From: Bacteroidales bacterium
GTDB lineage: Bacteria; Bacteroidota; Bacteroidia; Bacteroidales; Bacteroidaceae
Length of the DNA stretch: 64,000 nt
Direction of reading: 5' to 3'
Assembly (NCBI GenBank): GCA_030528715.1
Contig: JAUMYJ010000003.1
Coordinates: 62,001-126,000 of the forward strand
Every line of letters starts with the position of its first letter. The stretch's first letter is position 1. Of the stretch, positions 53,501 to 61,444 are shown in pieces. Under the pieces are notes generated by a model. The model was not told the DNA's origin and did not search any database. It saw nothing but the letters and a program-made list of their open reading frames with translations. The position numbers and the translations under genes were made by a program.

Positions 53501-56142
53501 CACCAACATTGCTAACGCCTAGCGAGGAGGTAGACCTCCGTGCCATGTTGCTTTCGACACAAGCTGCCTCTGGCCTTTTGCCAGCCGATGCTGAGCGCCT
53601 TGCGACGTATCTTAATCTTTACGCTACTTCTACTGGCGATGATAAGGTCGTTTTTGCCGAGCGCATTCGTAGCGAGATGTTACGTTTGTCAACAGCCACG
53701 CACAACCCAGCCCCTGCGGTAGGTCAGGTGTATCGTCTTAAAAATGCTAATCCTGCTTTTTCTGGTCAAACAGATCGTGTGATTACTAGCTCGCCTTCGG
53801 GTGAACTTAGCTGGCAAGCGTATGAGATGGACAATGTTTATGAGTATTGGCAATTGCAGCGCGTTGGTAGTCAATATGCTTTGGTTAACCTGGCGACTGG
53901 CCAGCGCATCGTAAGTGCTACGGCCGCGACGAGTATGGCTACTACTGCTACGGGTGAGCTACGTATGGTAAGTCAAAAATATCCTGGCTTGTTCCTACTA
54001 CACTTCGGTAGCGAGTATCTCACAGCTATGGGTACAGCAGCCAGTGGTACACTTGCTCATGCTCCCAACACAGCTACACGCCCTGCCAACGCCCTTACGC
54101 TTGATGGTGCAACTATCAATGGACACGATTATGTTGCTCCTCAAGCAGCATGGCTGTTGATGCCAGTAGCTGAGCTAGAATATCCTACGATTACAGCCGA
54201 AATACTGGCTGACATTCGCTTGCTACTCCATAGCCGAGGTGCTGCTGGTGCTTATACGCTAGCCGAGACCGAAACTTTGGCCAACCTCTATCAAGCTTAC
54301 ACCACAGCCACAGCTAGTGAAAAGCTGCCTTATCACCACGCGCTTGTGCAGGAGTTAGAGCGTCTGCGTACCGATGCATCTGTTGCTCGTGTACCTGCAC
54401 CACAAGCTGGTAAGGTGTATAATATCCGTTTAGCGCATATCGGCTTTGCCAACAAGCCAGCTCCATTGCTTCACGCTAACAATGCTGGCATACGTTGGGC
54501 TGTGGGCTACGATGGTACACAGCGCGCTGCACAATGGTTGGTAGCTTCAAAAGGTGAGCAAGTAGGGCTTACCAACTTGGCTAACTATAACCAATACGTA
54601 CGTGCCAATGCTGGCCTTGCTTTCGACCTCGAAGCGAAGGGGGATTTCCGCCCGATACATACAGCTAAGTATCCAGGCTATTACGATATCAAATTTGATA
54701 ATACACACTTACATGCAGGTGGCCATGGGCATGGAGCAGGTACTTCGGGTGGTGTGCAAAACTATGGCAATGGTGGTTCGCGCGAAACCAATGACTTGAC
54801 ACTGGCTGACTTTACCATCAATGGCCGCGACTACATAGCTGGTGCTTCAGTGTGGCTCTTTTACGAGGTAGAACCTACTTTGAATCCTACAACCGATGTA
54901 CCACTCGTGGAGCAATACATCAATAGTGCAGGTTTTGTTGGTGGCATCTCGCGTGAAGCAGGAGCCATGCTCGCGCAAGCTAAAACGGCCTATGAGGCCA
55001 ACACTACAACAGGTGCTGCACCACTGCTACGCACTTTGCTTACAGCACATGTTTCGCCACGCTTAGCACTCAATCCTAATCAGCCCTATCGCTTGCGCTC
55101 GGCTGCTCCAGAGTTTGTGACACATCACGGTAAACGCCCCGTATTTTGGTATGATTATGACATGACTCAGTTGTTCTGGGGCATCAATAGTGTGCAAACA
55201 CCACAGACGCGTTTATCTGAAATATTCTACTTTGAGCCAACCGATACGCACAATCGCTTTACACTGCGTGAGGCTAACCATAGCAGTGCAGCAGCGACCT
55301 TCTCACAAGTGGCTACGATGGCTCAGATCAATGCCTCTACGCATCCAGGTGTAATGCGCATCGTGCTCAATGGTTATAAGGATAACGCTAACTATACGCT
55401 TGCGATGTATTATAATAGCAATGGTACAAAGACGACTGGTAGAGAACGATCATATCGTTCTCATAATAATGACACCTACAATTTCCTCTATCGTAACGCC
55501 AGCCTTGGCCTAGAGAGGCTGTATCATTTCTCGGGCTACTACCTCGAACCTGTGACAGAGGTTTCAGCCGAAGTGGCAAATCAATACGGCTCATTCTATT
55601 ATCCTTTTGCAGTTGAGATGGAGGATCTTTCGGGTGTAGAGGGTGTCGGTAAAAATGCTTATCGCGCCGTGCGTAATAGTGCAGGTAGCCTTACCATTGA
55701 GCCACTAGGTACAGGCAGCATTACTATACCGAAACATACGGCTACCATTCTTTCACGAGGTAGCTACACTATGCGTGTGTTGGCTGATGATGCTACACCA
55801 TCATGGACTACGCCTAGTGCTCCTTTGCAAGGTGTACTTGCTCCTAAAACCATACCTGCTGATAGCTACGTGTTGGCTTTGGTTGATGGCTCTGTGGTCT
55901 TTGCGCGTACGGAAGCTGGTATGTTGCCTGCTAATCGTGTTTATATTCCTGCAACCACAGTATCGGGCAGCCCACGCTTATTGCACATTGATGCTGGGCT
56001 TACTACTGCTATAAATGGGGCTACTACGTCAGATAGCGTTGTAGAGTCTGCTGTTATCTACGACCTAACAGGCCGCCGTGTACAGCGTCCCACTAAGGGT
56101 GTTTACATCATCAATGGCCAAAAGGTATTGATTACAGATTGA
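50563..56142 (+). CDS. Type IX-secreted M60-like (enhancin/mucinase-type) metalloprotease
   Basis: This 1859-residue protein has a signal peptide (cut after AMAQ) and an N-terminal ricin-like module (QYYHLNNVAYPDRWATILLA). The peptidase M60 domain spans about residues 230-640; the zinc helix is AHEIGHHYQQLF with H515, E516 and H519. M60-like enzymes of gut and oral Bacteroidetes cut mucin-type O-glycoproteins. After it come three repeats of a two-part unit, a helical linker of about 60 residues followed by a beta-trefoil-like module, opening at about residues 1045 (GQVYRLKNANPAF), 1279 (GKVYNIRLAHIGF) and 1502 (QPYRLRSAAPEF). The C-terminus (AVIYDLTGRRVQRPTKGVYI) is a type A type IX sorting domain. 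It converges with a hybrid histidine kinase gene. Confidence 0.88.
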   Translation: MRISTFFARCLMLCLGLCLSLVAMAQTPVTQFEDGQYYHLNNVAYPDRWATILLAGDTPEAHALLERPNDVAQLWQAVAIGSKWGLKNVATGQYLSTGANASATIRFTDTPEGFTVSVVDAALGTLAFQGRSLGVHASKSQGYSIVGWYNDGPASHWKAIPSTMTPEQIATGKQKYTDILAEQTNASAFTTKLLVFFEDYACTTLKPAYRSLSDEALRSALAAEGLSAKLQEVAVRVKNNQWHTDAMANTYERNFRIASYGAYSDPEQWARPSNKLMVTSFRYSQLTNPTGISVAADQVLYLFVESDVPAGTTLRAELVSGHAATGRQYSLRKGFNAIYAGSDAQLFIYYNIDNISMRLDQAPPVKIHVEGGKVNGYFDVKKHTQDDWANMRALMPHGFLAEPVFFVKSETLLFSLVRNSVIQSDDQKKWWFRGENKGLAGWTKLWDNIHQEQRNMLSVERYADRFNCILFVDESKGLYATNYGVYMGGAARDSYTGLYYGNNNYNGGNVWAIAHEIGHHYQQLFTTAGTLECSNNLFANISMWRMGTMVSRGSALQRQFDKFNNNVPWSKRSIEDRFRMYYQLWQYYVELGHKPTFFKELLDKFRETPLVYRNHQTNPSTAKTDFLQFARFCADVAQEDLTEFFEFHGFFSETGTAVLMLYGDGFYDGPGGYGKQYLTITQEEIDETKRYLARYPKKRGSLFFIDDRIKQTPATNPDAPAGTMRFTNSSGVTPGNPSIVGDVGMYTDYAPATAQPATPAVVSLVGRTLSVTGEAAVGYKVYDETGRLIFVANRHTFTLPESIDLTKITVKVGGGDGSEQVVMKDGEVLAPYTPAVPILVATVEGAPEYTYTLRQTTHDTRYIGSTTAPATEANKAQLAFYASATKGHYYIYNVAAGQWLAHTDLNTSPVRVTLVATKGEASLWQVEHEATTSTVDILPAATANTAAAARTAWEWTSDPELTLAARTDADASWRLALTTPPTLLTPSEEVDLRAMLLSTQAASGLLPADAERLATYLNLYATSTGDDKVVFAERIRSEMLRLSTATHNPAPAVGQVYRLKNANPAFSGQTDRVITSSPSGELSWQAYEMDNVYEYWQLQRVGSQYALVNLATGQRIVSATAATSMATTATGELRMVSQKYPGLFLLHFGSEYLTAMGTAASGTLAHAPNTATRPANALTLDGATINGHDYVAPQAAWLLMPVAELEYPTITAEILADIRLLLHSRGAAGAYTLAETETLANLYQAYTTATASEKLPYHHALVQELERLRTDASVARVPAPQAGKVYNIRLAHIGFANKPAPLLHANNAGIRWAVGYDGTQRAAQWLVASKGEQVGLTNLANYNQYVRANAGLAFDLEAKGDFRPIHTAKYPGYYDIKFDNTHLHAGGHGHGAGTSGGVQNYGNGGSRETNDLTLADFTINGRDYIAGASVWLFYEVEPTLNPTTDVPLVEQYINSAGFVGGISREAGAMLAQAKTAYEANTTTGAAPLLRTLLTAHVSPRLALNPNQPYRLRSAAPEFVTHHGKRPVFWYDYDMTQLFWGINSVQTPQTRLSEIFYFEPTDTHNRFTLREANHSSAAATFSQVATMAQINASTHPGVMRIVLNGYKDNANYTLAMYYNSNGTKTTGRERSYRSHNNDTYNFLYRNASLGLERLYHFSGYYLEPVTEVSAEVANQYGSFYYPFAVEMEDLSGVEGVGKNAYRAVRNSAGSLTIEPLGTGSITIPKHTATILSRGSYTMRVLADDATPSWTTPSAPLQGVLAPKTIPADSYVLALVDGSVVFARTEAGMLPANRVYIPATTVSGSPRLLHIDAGLTTAINGATTSDSVVESAVIYDLTGRRVQRPTKGVYIINGQKVLITD

Positions 56143-56158
56143 TAGGCTAGACAAAGCC

Positions 56159-56219
56159 AATTATAAACATTTTCCCTGCCTGATGTCTTGTGCATCGGGC
56201 AGGGAAAATGTTTATAATT
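56159..56219. terminator. Bidirectional terminator between M60-like gene and hybrid kinase
   Basis: A 22-bp perfect stem joins 56159-56180 and 56198-56219; the inner tgatg/catcg pair extends it. It is A/T-rich at its base (aattataa), which supplies U tracts in both directions. Confidence 0.8.
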
Positions 56220-56232
56220 AGGGGGCGTCTGT

Positions 56233-59181
56233 TTAGTTTTCTAGTTGTTTCTTATAGGTCGTAGGTGAGACACCATAAGTCTTTTTAAACGCATGGTAAA
56301 AGCCCGAGTAATGCTCAAAGCCACAATGAGCCGCTATTTCTTCAATGCTTAGCTGGTTTGGCTTCTCGATAAGTAGCTTGGCACGTTGCATTTTGATGCG
56401 CAGAATATAAGCCGTAGGCGACTCTCCCGTTAGAGCTATGAGTTTGCGGTGTAGCTGTCGCTGGCTAATGCATAGGCGTTCGGCTAGCGTGTTTACACTG
56501 AGGCTACGTTGTTCCATAAGCACTAAAATGGCATCTGTCGTTTTATTTAGGAATTGATGGTCAAGCACAGTAAAAAGTTCTTCGGCCTTAGTAGCTGTGT
56601 GGCGTGTCTGGGTATCACTGAGTGGCTGGTTAGCATCTAGTGATTGTGTGCTGGGGAGGAGCTGTGTAGCTTGAGCGTATTTTTCGCGTAGATGGCGGCG
56701 TTGTTCTAGAAGATTGGCAACACGAATACGCAACTCATCGCCATTAAAAGGCTTGCCCATATAGGCATCTGCCCCTACTCGTAAACCCTCAATGCGATCC
56801 GCCTCAGTTACTTTGGCTGTGACAACGATGATAGGCACATGGCTCGTTAGTTCATTGCCACGTAGGGCGCGGCATACACTTAGCCCATCAAGTTCGGGCA
56901 TCATGAGGTCTGTTATAACAAGGTCGGGTACGTTCTCGTGGGCAATGTTGAGTCCTTCTTGTCCATTAGAAGCGTAGCATACGTCGTAGGCGGTTGTCAG
57001 TTGGCTGCCGATGTATTGTGCTACATCGTGGTGGTCTTCGATGATGAGTACACGTGGGCGTTCGTTATCTGAGTCGCTCGCTGTACCTCTATGTGTAGTA
57101 TTCGCTTCTACTGCTAGGCTTTCGGTAGGTGCTGCCTCATGTTTAGCTAAGCGATGTAGCCAGTGTGTTAAAGGTTTTGGGGCTGGCCATTGACTATGGC
57201 CATATTTCATGGGTAGTGATACACTAAACGTGCTGCCCACTCCGAGGCTACTTTCGACCTGTACACTGCCCCCCATAGCCGATGCTGCTTGTTGTACGAG
57301 GGCTAGCCCTACACCCGTACCTAGGTACTGTCCTTGATGATTGACTTGGTAGAATGGTTCAAAGACATGTTTGAGTGCTTCGGGAGCAATACCAATGCCC
57401 GTATCACTTACGCTAATAGTAGCACGCTCATCATGGCACACGATACGTATGCAGATACTGCCATAGGCATGGGTATATTTAATCGCATTAGATATGAGGT
57501 TGTTGAGTATTTTGGTGATGTAGTCTGGGACGAAGTCCATAGCTACCATATCTTGCATTTCATAGCTTAGTGTAAGGTGCTTGCTGTTGGCATAGTCTTG
57601 ATAGCTTTCTACTATCATGGCAACGTATGCCGCAAGGTCGCCATGGCGCCACTCAGGTTCGCTTATAGCCGCTTTGAGTTTAGCAATATCTAGGAGTTGA
57701 TTGATGAGTTCTAGAAGTATGTTGCCTTGTCGCACGATGTTGTGTGCTTTGGTCTGTATGGTTTCGGGTACGGCCTTGTCCTGCACGAGGTCTTGCCCTA
57801 AACCTAGTATCACGGTGAGTGGTGTGCGTAGCTCGTGTGTTATGTTGGTAAAGAAGGTTTCGCGCATTTGACTCAGCTGCTTTAATGCGCGGTGGCTACG
57901 TGTGCGTAGTCGTAAGATGTAGATGAGTAGCCCTGTGAGTGTTAAGGCTGCTAGGGTAATGCTTAGAAAGGTTACAAAGTTGGTGCGTTTGGTACGTTGT
58001 TCTTGCGCGATGCGTTGCTCGGCTAGCTCAATTTGCTGTGCTTGCCGACGTCGCTCAATACTTAGACTAAGATGCTGTATGTGATTGAGCTTATTCATGT
58101 CTACTACGCTATCTTGTAGAGCCGTAGCACGTACGTGGTGGGCTAGTGCAGCTTGGTAGTTACCTTGTTGCTGATGTAGTTGATAGTAGAGTAGGTGTAT
58201 CTCGGCGCTATGTTCGGTTGATTTGATGCGCTTGGCTACTTGCTCTGCTGTGTGTAGGTGGTGTAGGGCTGCACTCGGTTGCTGTGTGGCGATGTAGACA
58301 CGTGCGAGTGCCAGCTGTATGTTGAGTATATGCCACTCATCTTTTGAAGTACGTAGGGTGCTATCTGCTGCATTGTATTCGGCAATGGCTTTATCATAGT
58401 GTTGTTCTTTTTCGTAGAGTGAGCCATAATAGGTGTGGCATAAGGCAATGCCTAGGGTGTTTTTGGCTGCGCGGTTGTATGCCATTGAGCATCGGTAGTA
58501 ATACCAAGCACTATCATATAGTCCTTGCTGCTCGTAGATGTTGCCTAGGTTGCCATAGTTTATGGCTTGGCCTGTGGCGCTACCGAGTTGCTTTTCGCCT
58601 TTGAGGGCTTCACGTAGCACACTATCGGCGCGCTCATGGTTGCCTAGTGTCATATATACATTGCCTAAGCCATTGAGTGCCATGACACGGTTCTTTTTTC
58701 CTATGGTGGTAGTGTCTCCTTGCTCTTCGCTCAGGTAGAGTGCACGCTGATGGTATTCGGCTGCAGCATCTAGAATGCCAAGCCGGCGGTAGTTGGTACC
58801 AATGTTATTGAGGGTTTGCACGATTTCTAAGGTGTCACGAGCGGCTTCTGCCAATTCAAGCCCTTGGCTATGTAGCTGTAAGGCTGTGTCAAAACGGCTT
58901 TCGTTGCGGGCACGGCGTCCCTGTTCGCGAAGTACTCTGGCTTGTCCTAGTATATTGCCTTGCTTAGCAAAGATTTTTTTTAGACTATCTAGAGCGTTGT
59001 CACTATCTGCTGCTTTCACTAAACTATCGGCCACCACTCTTGCTTCTAGATTAGTATTGGTGGTATTGGTGTCACAGCTCACGGCTAGTAGTAAGTACAT
59101 AGCCACGCATAGCCATAGCAGCACAGCATACGCACATATAGTATTAGATAAACGCCATTGTGAAAGATGTATTGATGCCAT
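56233..59181 (-). CDS. Hybrid two-component system regulator (TPR sensor, kinase, receiver, AraC output)
   Basis: The 982-residue protein fuses a whole signalling pathway. An N-terminal hydrophobic segment ending LLLAVSC (possible lipobox or uncleaved anchor) precedes about seven TPR repeats (ALNGLGNVYMTLGNHERAD and similar), a coiled coil and a membrane span near residue 405 (FLSITLAALTLTGLLIYIL). The kinase core has H449 in FTNITHELRTPL and the ATP site DTGIGIAPEALKHVF and GTGVGLALV. A receiver (LVITDLMMPELDG) and a C-terminal AraC helix-turn-helix (IAAHCGFEHYSGFYHAFKKTYG) follow. It differs from SusR-type regulators in having TPRs in place of a beta-propeller. Start 59181 is used because the -7 element covers the longer start at 59247. 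Confidence 0.92.
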   Translation of the reverse strand: MASIHLSQWRLSNTICAYAVLLWLCVAMYLLLAVSCDTNTTNTNLEARVVADSLVKAADSDNALDSLKKIFAKQGNILGQARVLREQGRRARNESRFDTALQLHSQGLELAEAARDTLEIVQTLNNIGTNYRRLGILDAAAEYHQRALYLSEEQGDTTTIGKKNRVMALNGLGNVYMTLGNHERADSVLREALKGEKQLGSATGQAINYGNLGNIYEQQGLYDSAWYYYRCSMAYNRAAKNTLGIALCHTYYGSLYEKEQHYDKAIAEYNAADSTLRTSKDEWHILNIQLALARVYIATQQPSAALHHLHTAEQVAKRIKSTEHSAEIHLLYYQLHQQQGNYQAALAHHVRATALQDSVVDMNKLNHIQHLSLSIERRRQAQQIELAEQRIAQEQRTKRTNFVTFLSITLAALTLTGLLIYILRLRTRSHRALKQLSQMRETFFTNITHELRTPLTVILGLGQDLVQDKAVPETIQTKAHNIVRQGNILLELINQLLDIAKLKAAISEPEWRHGDLAAYVAMIVESYQDYANSKHLTLSYEMQDMVAMDFVPDYITKILNNLISNAIKYTHAYGSICIRIVCHDERATISVSDTGIGIAPEALKHVFEPFYQVNHQGQYLGTGVGLALVQQAASAMGGSVQVESSLGVGSTFSVSLPMKYGHSQWPAPKPLTHWLHRLAKHEAAPTESLAVEANTTHRGTASDSDNERPRVLIIEDHHDVAQYIGSQLTTAYDVCYASNGQEGLNIAHENVPDLVITDLMMPELDGLSVCRALRGNELTSHVPIIVVTAKVTEADRIEGLRVGADAYMGKPFNGDELRIRVANLLEQRRHLREKYAQATQLLPSTQSLDANQPLSDTQTRHTATKAEELFTVLDHQFLNKTTDAILVLMEQRSLSVNTLAERLCISQRQLHRKLIALTGESPTAYILRIKMQRAKLLIEKPNQLSIEEIAAHCGFEHYSGFYHAFKKTYGVSPTTYKKQLEN

Positions 59182-59244
59182 AAGTATAGTGAGGTGAAAT
59201 CCGTGTAAAAGCGTATTAAAGGTGTGTTGTCCTAGAATTGTAAG

Positions 59245-59252
59245 CAAAGATA
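59245..59252 (-). promoter_or_regulatory. -7 promoter element (TATCTTTG) for the hybrid kinase
   Basis: The minus strand reads TATCTTTG 64 bp before the ATG at 59181 and overlaps the longest-ORF start. Confidence 0.7.
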
Positions 59253-59479
59253 CATCTAAATTATAACAAAAAAAGCTCTGAAAGTATATTTTTTTCGTTT
59301 AGCTTCCTATTGGTCACACCTTTGAGAAGTATGGTCTTAGGCAATTATGGTGTGCTTATGTGTATTTAGCCATAACCAAGAGCTATAAAATACGTATCTA
59401 GATAGTAGTAATTCTTTTTGTTTGCTCAGACATGGTGGTTTTTTATAAATGTTTAGTTATTAGTTTTTTGTGTTGTTTT

Positions 59480-59569
59480 TCTGTCTGATTAAAGTAGGCG
59501 TTTAGAGGCATTTTTGTCGTGAAATGTCTGATTAGCGCATGTTTTTGTCTCATTAGAGCACGCCTATTT
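59480..59569. repeat. Direct-repeat array F (21/22-bp period)
   Basis: TGTCTGATTA occurs at 59482 and 59525 and TGTCTCATTA at 59546; a weaker copy falls between, giving steps of 22, 21 and 21 bp. Direct repeats on one helical face, ending about 20 bp before a plus-strand -7 element, look like regulator half-sites. The phase also agrees with the 21-bp arrays elsewhere in the window. Confidence 0.5.
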
Positions 59570-59583
59570 AAGGCTCTTGTATT

Positions 59584-59591
59584 TAACTTTG
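59584..59591 (+). promoter_or_regulatory. -7 promoter element (TAACTTTG) with no coding gene downstream
   Basis: This exact TAnnTTTG match points away from the hybrid kinase into a region without an ORF that ends in a strong hairpin. Confidence 0.6.
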
Positions 59592-59596
59592 CATGT

Positions 59597-60026
59597 ACAA
59601 AGTTTACGCCCCTTAGTTTATCTAATAGCTATGTTGATATACACGCTACCCTTTGTCGCGGAGTGCCGCGCTTAGGCCATGCAGATAGCAGCTAGTCTTG
59701 CTCGAAGCAGTTGTAGTGTTAAGTAGACAATAAGGCATCTACTGCCACTAGTGCGACTGCACATAGCGTATAAGCATGGTTTTTGGGTCTTAGGCTGTCT
59801 TCCTAGGAGTATCCTAGCGCAATGAAGCCAAAGCTGGCGTGTAGACACTGCGAGGCAAGCTAGAGAGTAGCTACTGCTGCTTGTTTTGAGGCATACCTAC
59901 ATGGTTGTTTGCCATGCTTGCCATTAGCACCTCACATCTCAATGGCTGCTAAGCTATACAAGACACACACATCAAGGCTGCACAATAACATTGGTATTGT
60001 TATAGTGCAGCCTTGATGCTTGTTTT
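59597..60026 (+). ncRNA. Candidate orphan non-coding RNA (about 430 nt)
   Basis: The stretch begins just after a good -7 element and ends at a 21-bp terminator hairpin (59970-59990 with 59998-60018, one mismatch) followed by cttgtttt. No open frame of useful length lies inside on either strand. Local self-complementary segments occur (cctaggagtatcctag near 59813; gcgcggcact-like gcggagtgccgc near 59659). I looked for hallmark sequences of RNase P RNA, tmRNA and 6S RNA and saw none. Existence of the transcript is an inference from its promoter and terminator only. Confidence 0.35.
59970..60026 (+). terminator. Strong hairpin terminator of the candidate ncRNA
   Basis: catcaaggctgcac plus ataaca pairs with tgttat plus gtgcagccttgatg, with one A-A mismatch and a 7-nt loop; a T-rich tail follows. 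Confidence 0.75.
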
Positions 60027-60047
60027 AAGACGAATTTGTTTGAAATA

Positions 60048-60085
60048 AAAGCATGCTGAATACCCAAAGGCATTCAGCATGCTTT
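60048..60085 (-). terminator. Hairpin terminator of tRNA-Gln
   Basis: aaagcatgctgaat (60048-60061) pairs perfectly with attcagcatgcttt (60072-60085), starting 4 bp after the tRNA 3' end on the minus strand; TTTTATTTC follows. Confidence 0.75.
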
Positions 60086-60088
60086 AAG

Positions 60089-60160
60089 TTGACCTACACC
60101 GACTCGAACGATGACTGAGGGTACCAAAAACCCTAGTGCTAACCATTACACCATAGGTCA
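60089..60160 (-). tRNA. tRNA-Gln (anticodon TTG)
   Basis: The minus strand folds into a full cloverleaf of 72 nt. The acceptor stem TGACCTA/TAGGTCA starts with the weak U1-A72 pair usual for glutamine tRNAs. The anticodon stem AGGGT/ACCCT holds the loop TTTTGGT (anticodon TTG), and the T arm contains GTTCGAGTC. CCA is not encoded. It has its own promoter and terminator. Confidence 0.93.
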
Positions 60161-60189
60161 AACTGAGGTGCTATCGTTAAATAACGATG

Positions 60190-60197
60190 CAAAATTA
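60190..60197 (-). promoter_or_regulatory. -7 promoter element (TAATTTTG) for tRNA-Gln
   Basis: The minus strand reads TAATTTTG 30 bp before the tRNA 5' end. Confidence 0.65.
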
Positions 60198-60271
60198 CGG
60201 ATAAAAATCGAGACCTCCAAATTTTTCGAGAAAAAAATGCACTTTATTGGTGTTTTTTCTTTTGATAAGGG

Positions 60272-60369
60272 CTATTGTTTCTCCGAAGTTCTGAGACAAA
60301 TGTTTGAAGTCCTTGACCATTTGACTGCGAACGTCGGACAAATGGCCGAGGACTTCGGACAATGCTATG
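60272..60369. repeat. 21-bp-period palindromic array E
   Basis: Sites GAGACaaatGTTTG, TGACCatttGACTG, CGGACaaatGGCCG and CGGACaatgCTATG have the left core at 60296, 60317, 60338 and 60359, exactly 21 bp apart, with a decayed copy (CTATTgtttCTCCG) one step earlier. The second and third sites also form a longer imperfect inverted repeat (gaagtccttgaccatttg with caaatggccgaggacttc). It shares the CGGAC word with array D, 40 kb away, and lies upstream of the tRNA-Gln promoter. Confidence 0.6.
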
Positions 60370-60432
60370 TGGTAATATAGCCTAGGTTTCTCGTGACGCG
60401 ATAGGTGCTATTGGTGATGCTTATGAAGTGGA

Positions 60433-61332
60433 TTAGCAACCATTGGCATAGGGGCAGGGTGTGTTGGGCTGTTCAACCTCAATGGTGCAATGTTTAATGC
60501 CATGTCCTTCGGCTACATGGTGGATAGCAGTGCGTACTTCGCAAAACGTGTGGGTGTGTGTTACAGCATGGAGTGTCATGACGTGATTTTCACCATCAAG
60601 ACTCCATACGTGTAGGTCGTGGATACTTTCCACGCCTTCGATGGCAAGGAGCTCTTTGGTGAGTACATCGGTAGAGAGCCCTTTGGGCACAGCTTGTAGT
60701 AACACGCTAAATGTTGTTTTGAGGCCGCGTAGCACATTGAATAGCACCCATAGACTAATGCTAAGCGAGAGCAGAGGGTCTAGTATTGGTAGGTGTACAA
60801 AATGCATTACAATGCTAGCCACTAGTACAGCCACCCAGCCTAGGGCGTCTTCAAGAATGTGCAGGTAGACCATACGCTCGTTAATGCTTGTGCCATTCTT
60901 TACGCGTAAGGCAGCTATGCCGTTGATAATAATGCCCACTATGGCTATCCATAGCATGCCTGTGGCGTGCACGTCTTGTGGCGCAAAGAGGCGTTGCACG
61001 CTCTCTGTAATCATCCATACCGAGCTGACCGTCAAGACGCCAGCCAAAAAAATAGCACCAAGCAGCGAAAAACGCTTGTAGCCATACGAGTAGGTTGTAT
61101 TGGCTGGTTGTGCTGCTTTCTTTTGTAAGAGCCACGCCACTAGTAGTGAGAGGCAGTCGCCAAAATCGTGTAAGGCATCTGAAAGTATGGCTATGCTATT
61201 AGTCCATAAGCCGCCTACGATTTCTATAATGACAAAGGTTGCGTTGAGCCAAAAGGCCGTTGAGATATTGTGCTCGGCTGTGGTGGTATGGTTGTGAGTT
61301 GAGTGATGGTGGTGATGGAGGTGACAGGCCAT
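60433..61332 (-). CDS. Cation diffusion facilitator (ZitB/CzcD-type) zinc exporter
   Basis: The 299-residue protein begins MACHLHHHHH followed by a His/Thr-rich cytoplasmic tail, then six membrane spans. The metal site residues are visible in SDALHDFGDCLSL (span II) and HILEDALGWVAV (span V). The cytoplasmic domain (IHDLHVWSLDGENHVMTLH, then HGIKHCTIEVEQP) is the usual CDF dimer domain. It exports zinc or a similar cation in exchange for protons. The start at 61332 is chosen because the -7 element (61361-61368) falls inside the longer frame from 61398. Confidence 0.92.
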   Translation of the reverse strand: MACHLHHHHHSTHNHTTTAEHNISTAFWLNATFVIIEIVGGLWTNSIAILSDALHDFGDCLSLLVAWLLQKKAAQPANTTYSYGYKRFSLLGAIFLAGVLTVSSVWMITESVQRLFAPQDVHATGMLWIAIVGIIINGIAALRVKNGTSINERMVYLHILEDALGWVAVLVASIVMHFVHLPILDPLLSLSISLWVLFNVLRGLKTTFSVLLQAVPKGLSTDVLTKELLAIEGVESIHDLHVWSLDGENHVMTLHAVTHTHTFCEVRTAIHHVAEGHGIKHCTIEVEQPNTPCPYANGC

Positions 61333-61360
61333 AATGATAGCTTTGAGATTAAGTATGGGG

Positions 61361-61368
61361 CAAAGGTA
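61361..61368 (-). promoter_or_regulatory. -7 promoter element (TACCTTTG) for the cation efflux gene
   Basis: The minus strand reads TACCTTTG 29 bp before the ATG at 61332. Confidence 0.7.
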
Positions 61369-61444
61369 AATAAAAAACGCATAAATGCGCCAGCTCATGA
61401 AATAAAAAAATCGCTACGCTGATATAGCGTAGCGAAATGAGGTG

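Noticed and set aside
59597..60026. RNase P RNA, tmRNA or 6S RNA identity for the candidate ncRNA
   Set aside because: I looked for the conserved GAGGAAAGTCC core, the tmRNA ends and tag frame, and a 6S-like long bulged hairpin; none was seen.
60111..60380. 89-codon plus-strand open frame
   Set aside because: It runs antisense through the tRNA-Gln gene and then through array E, so the frame is a by-product of those elements.
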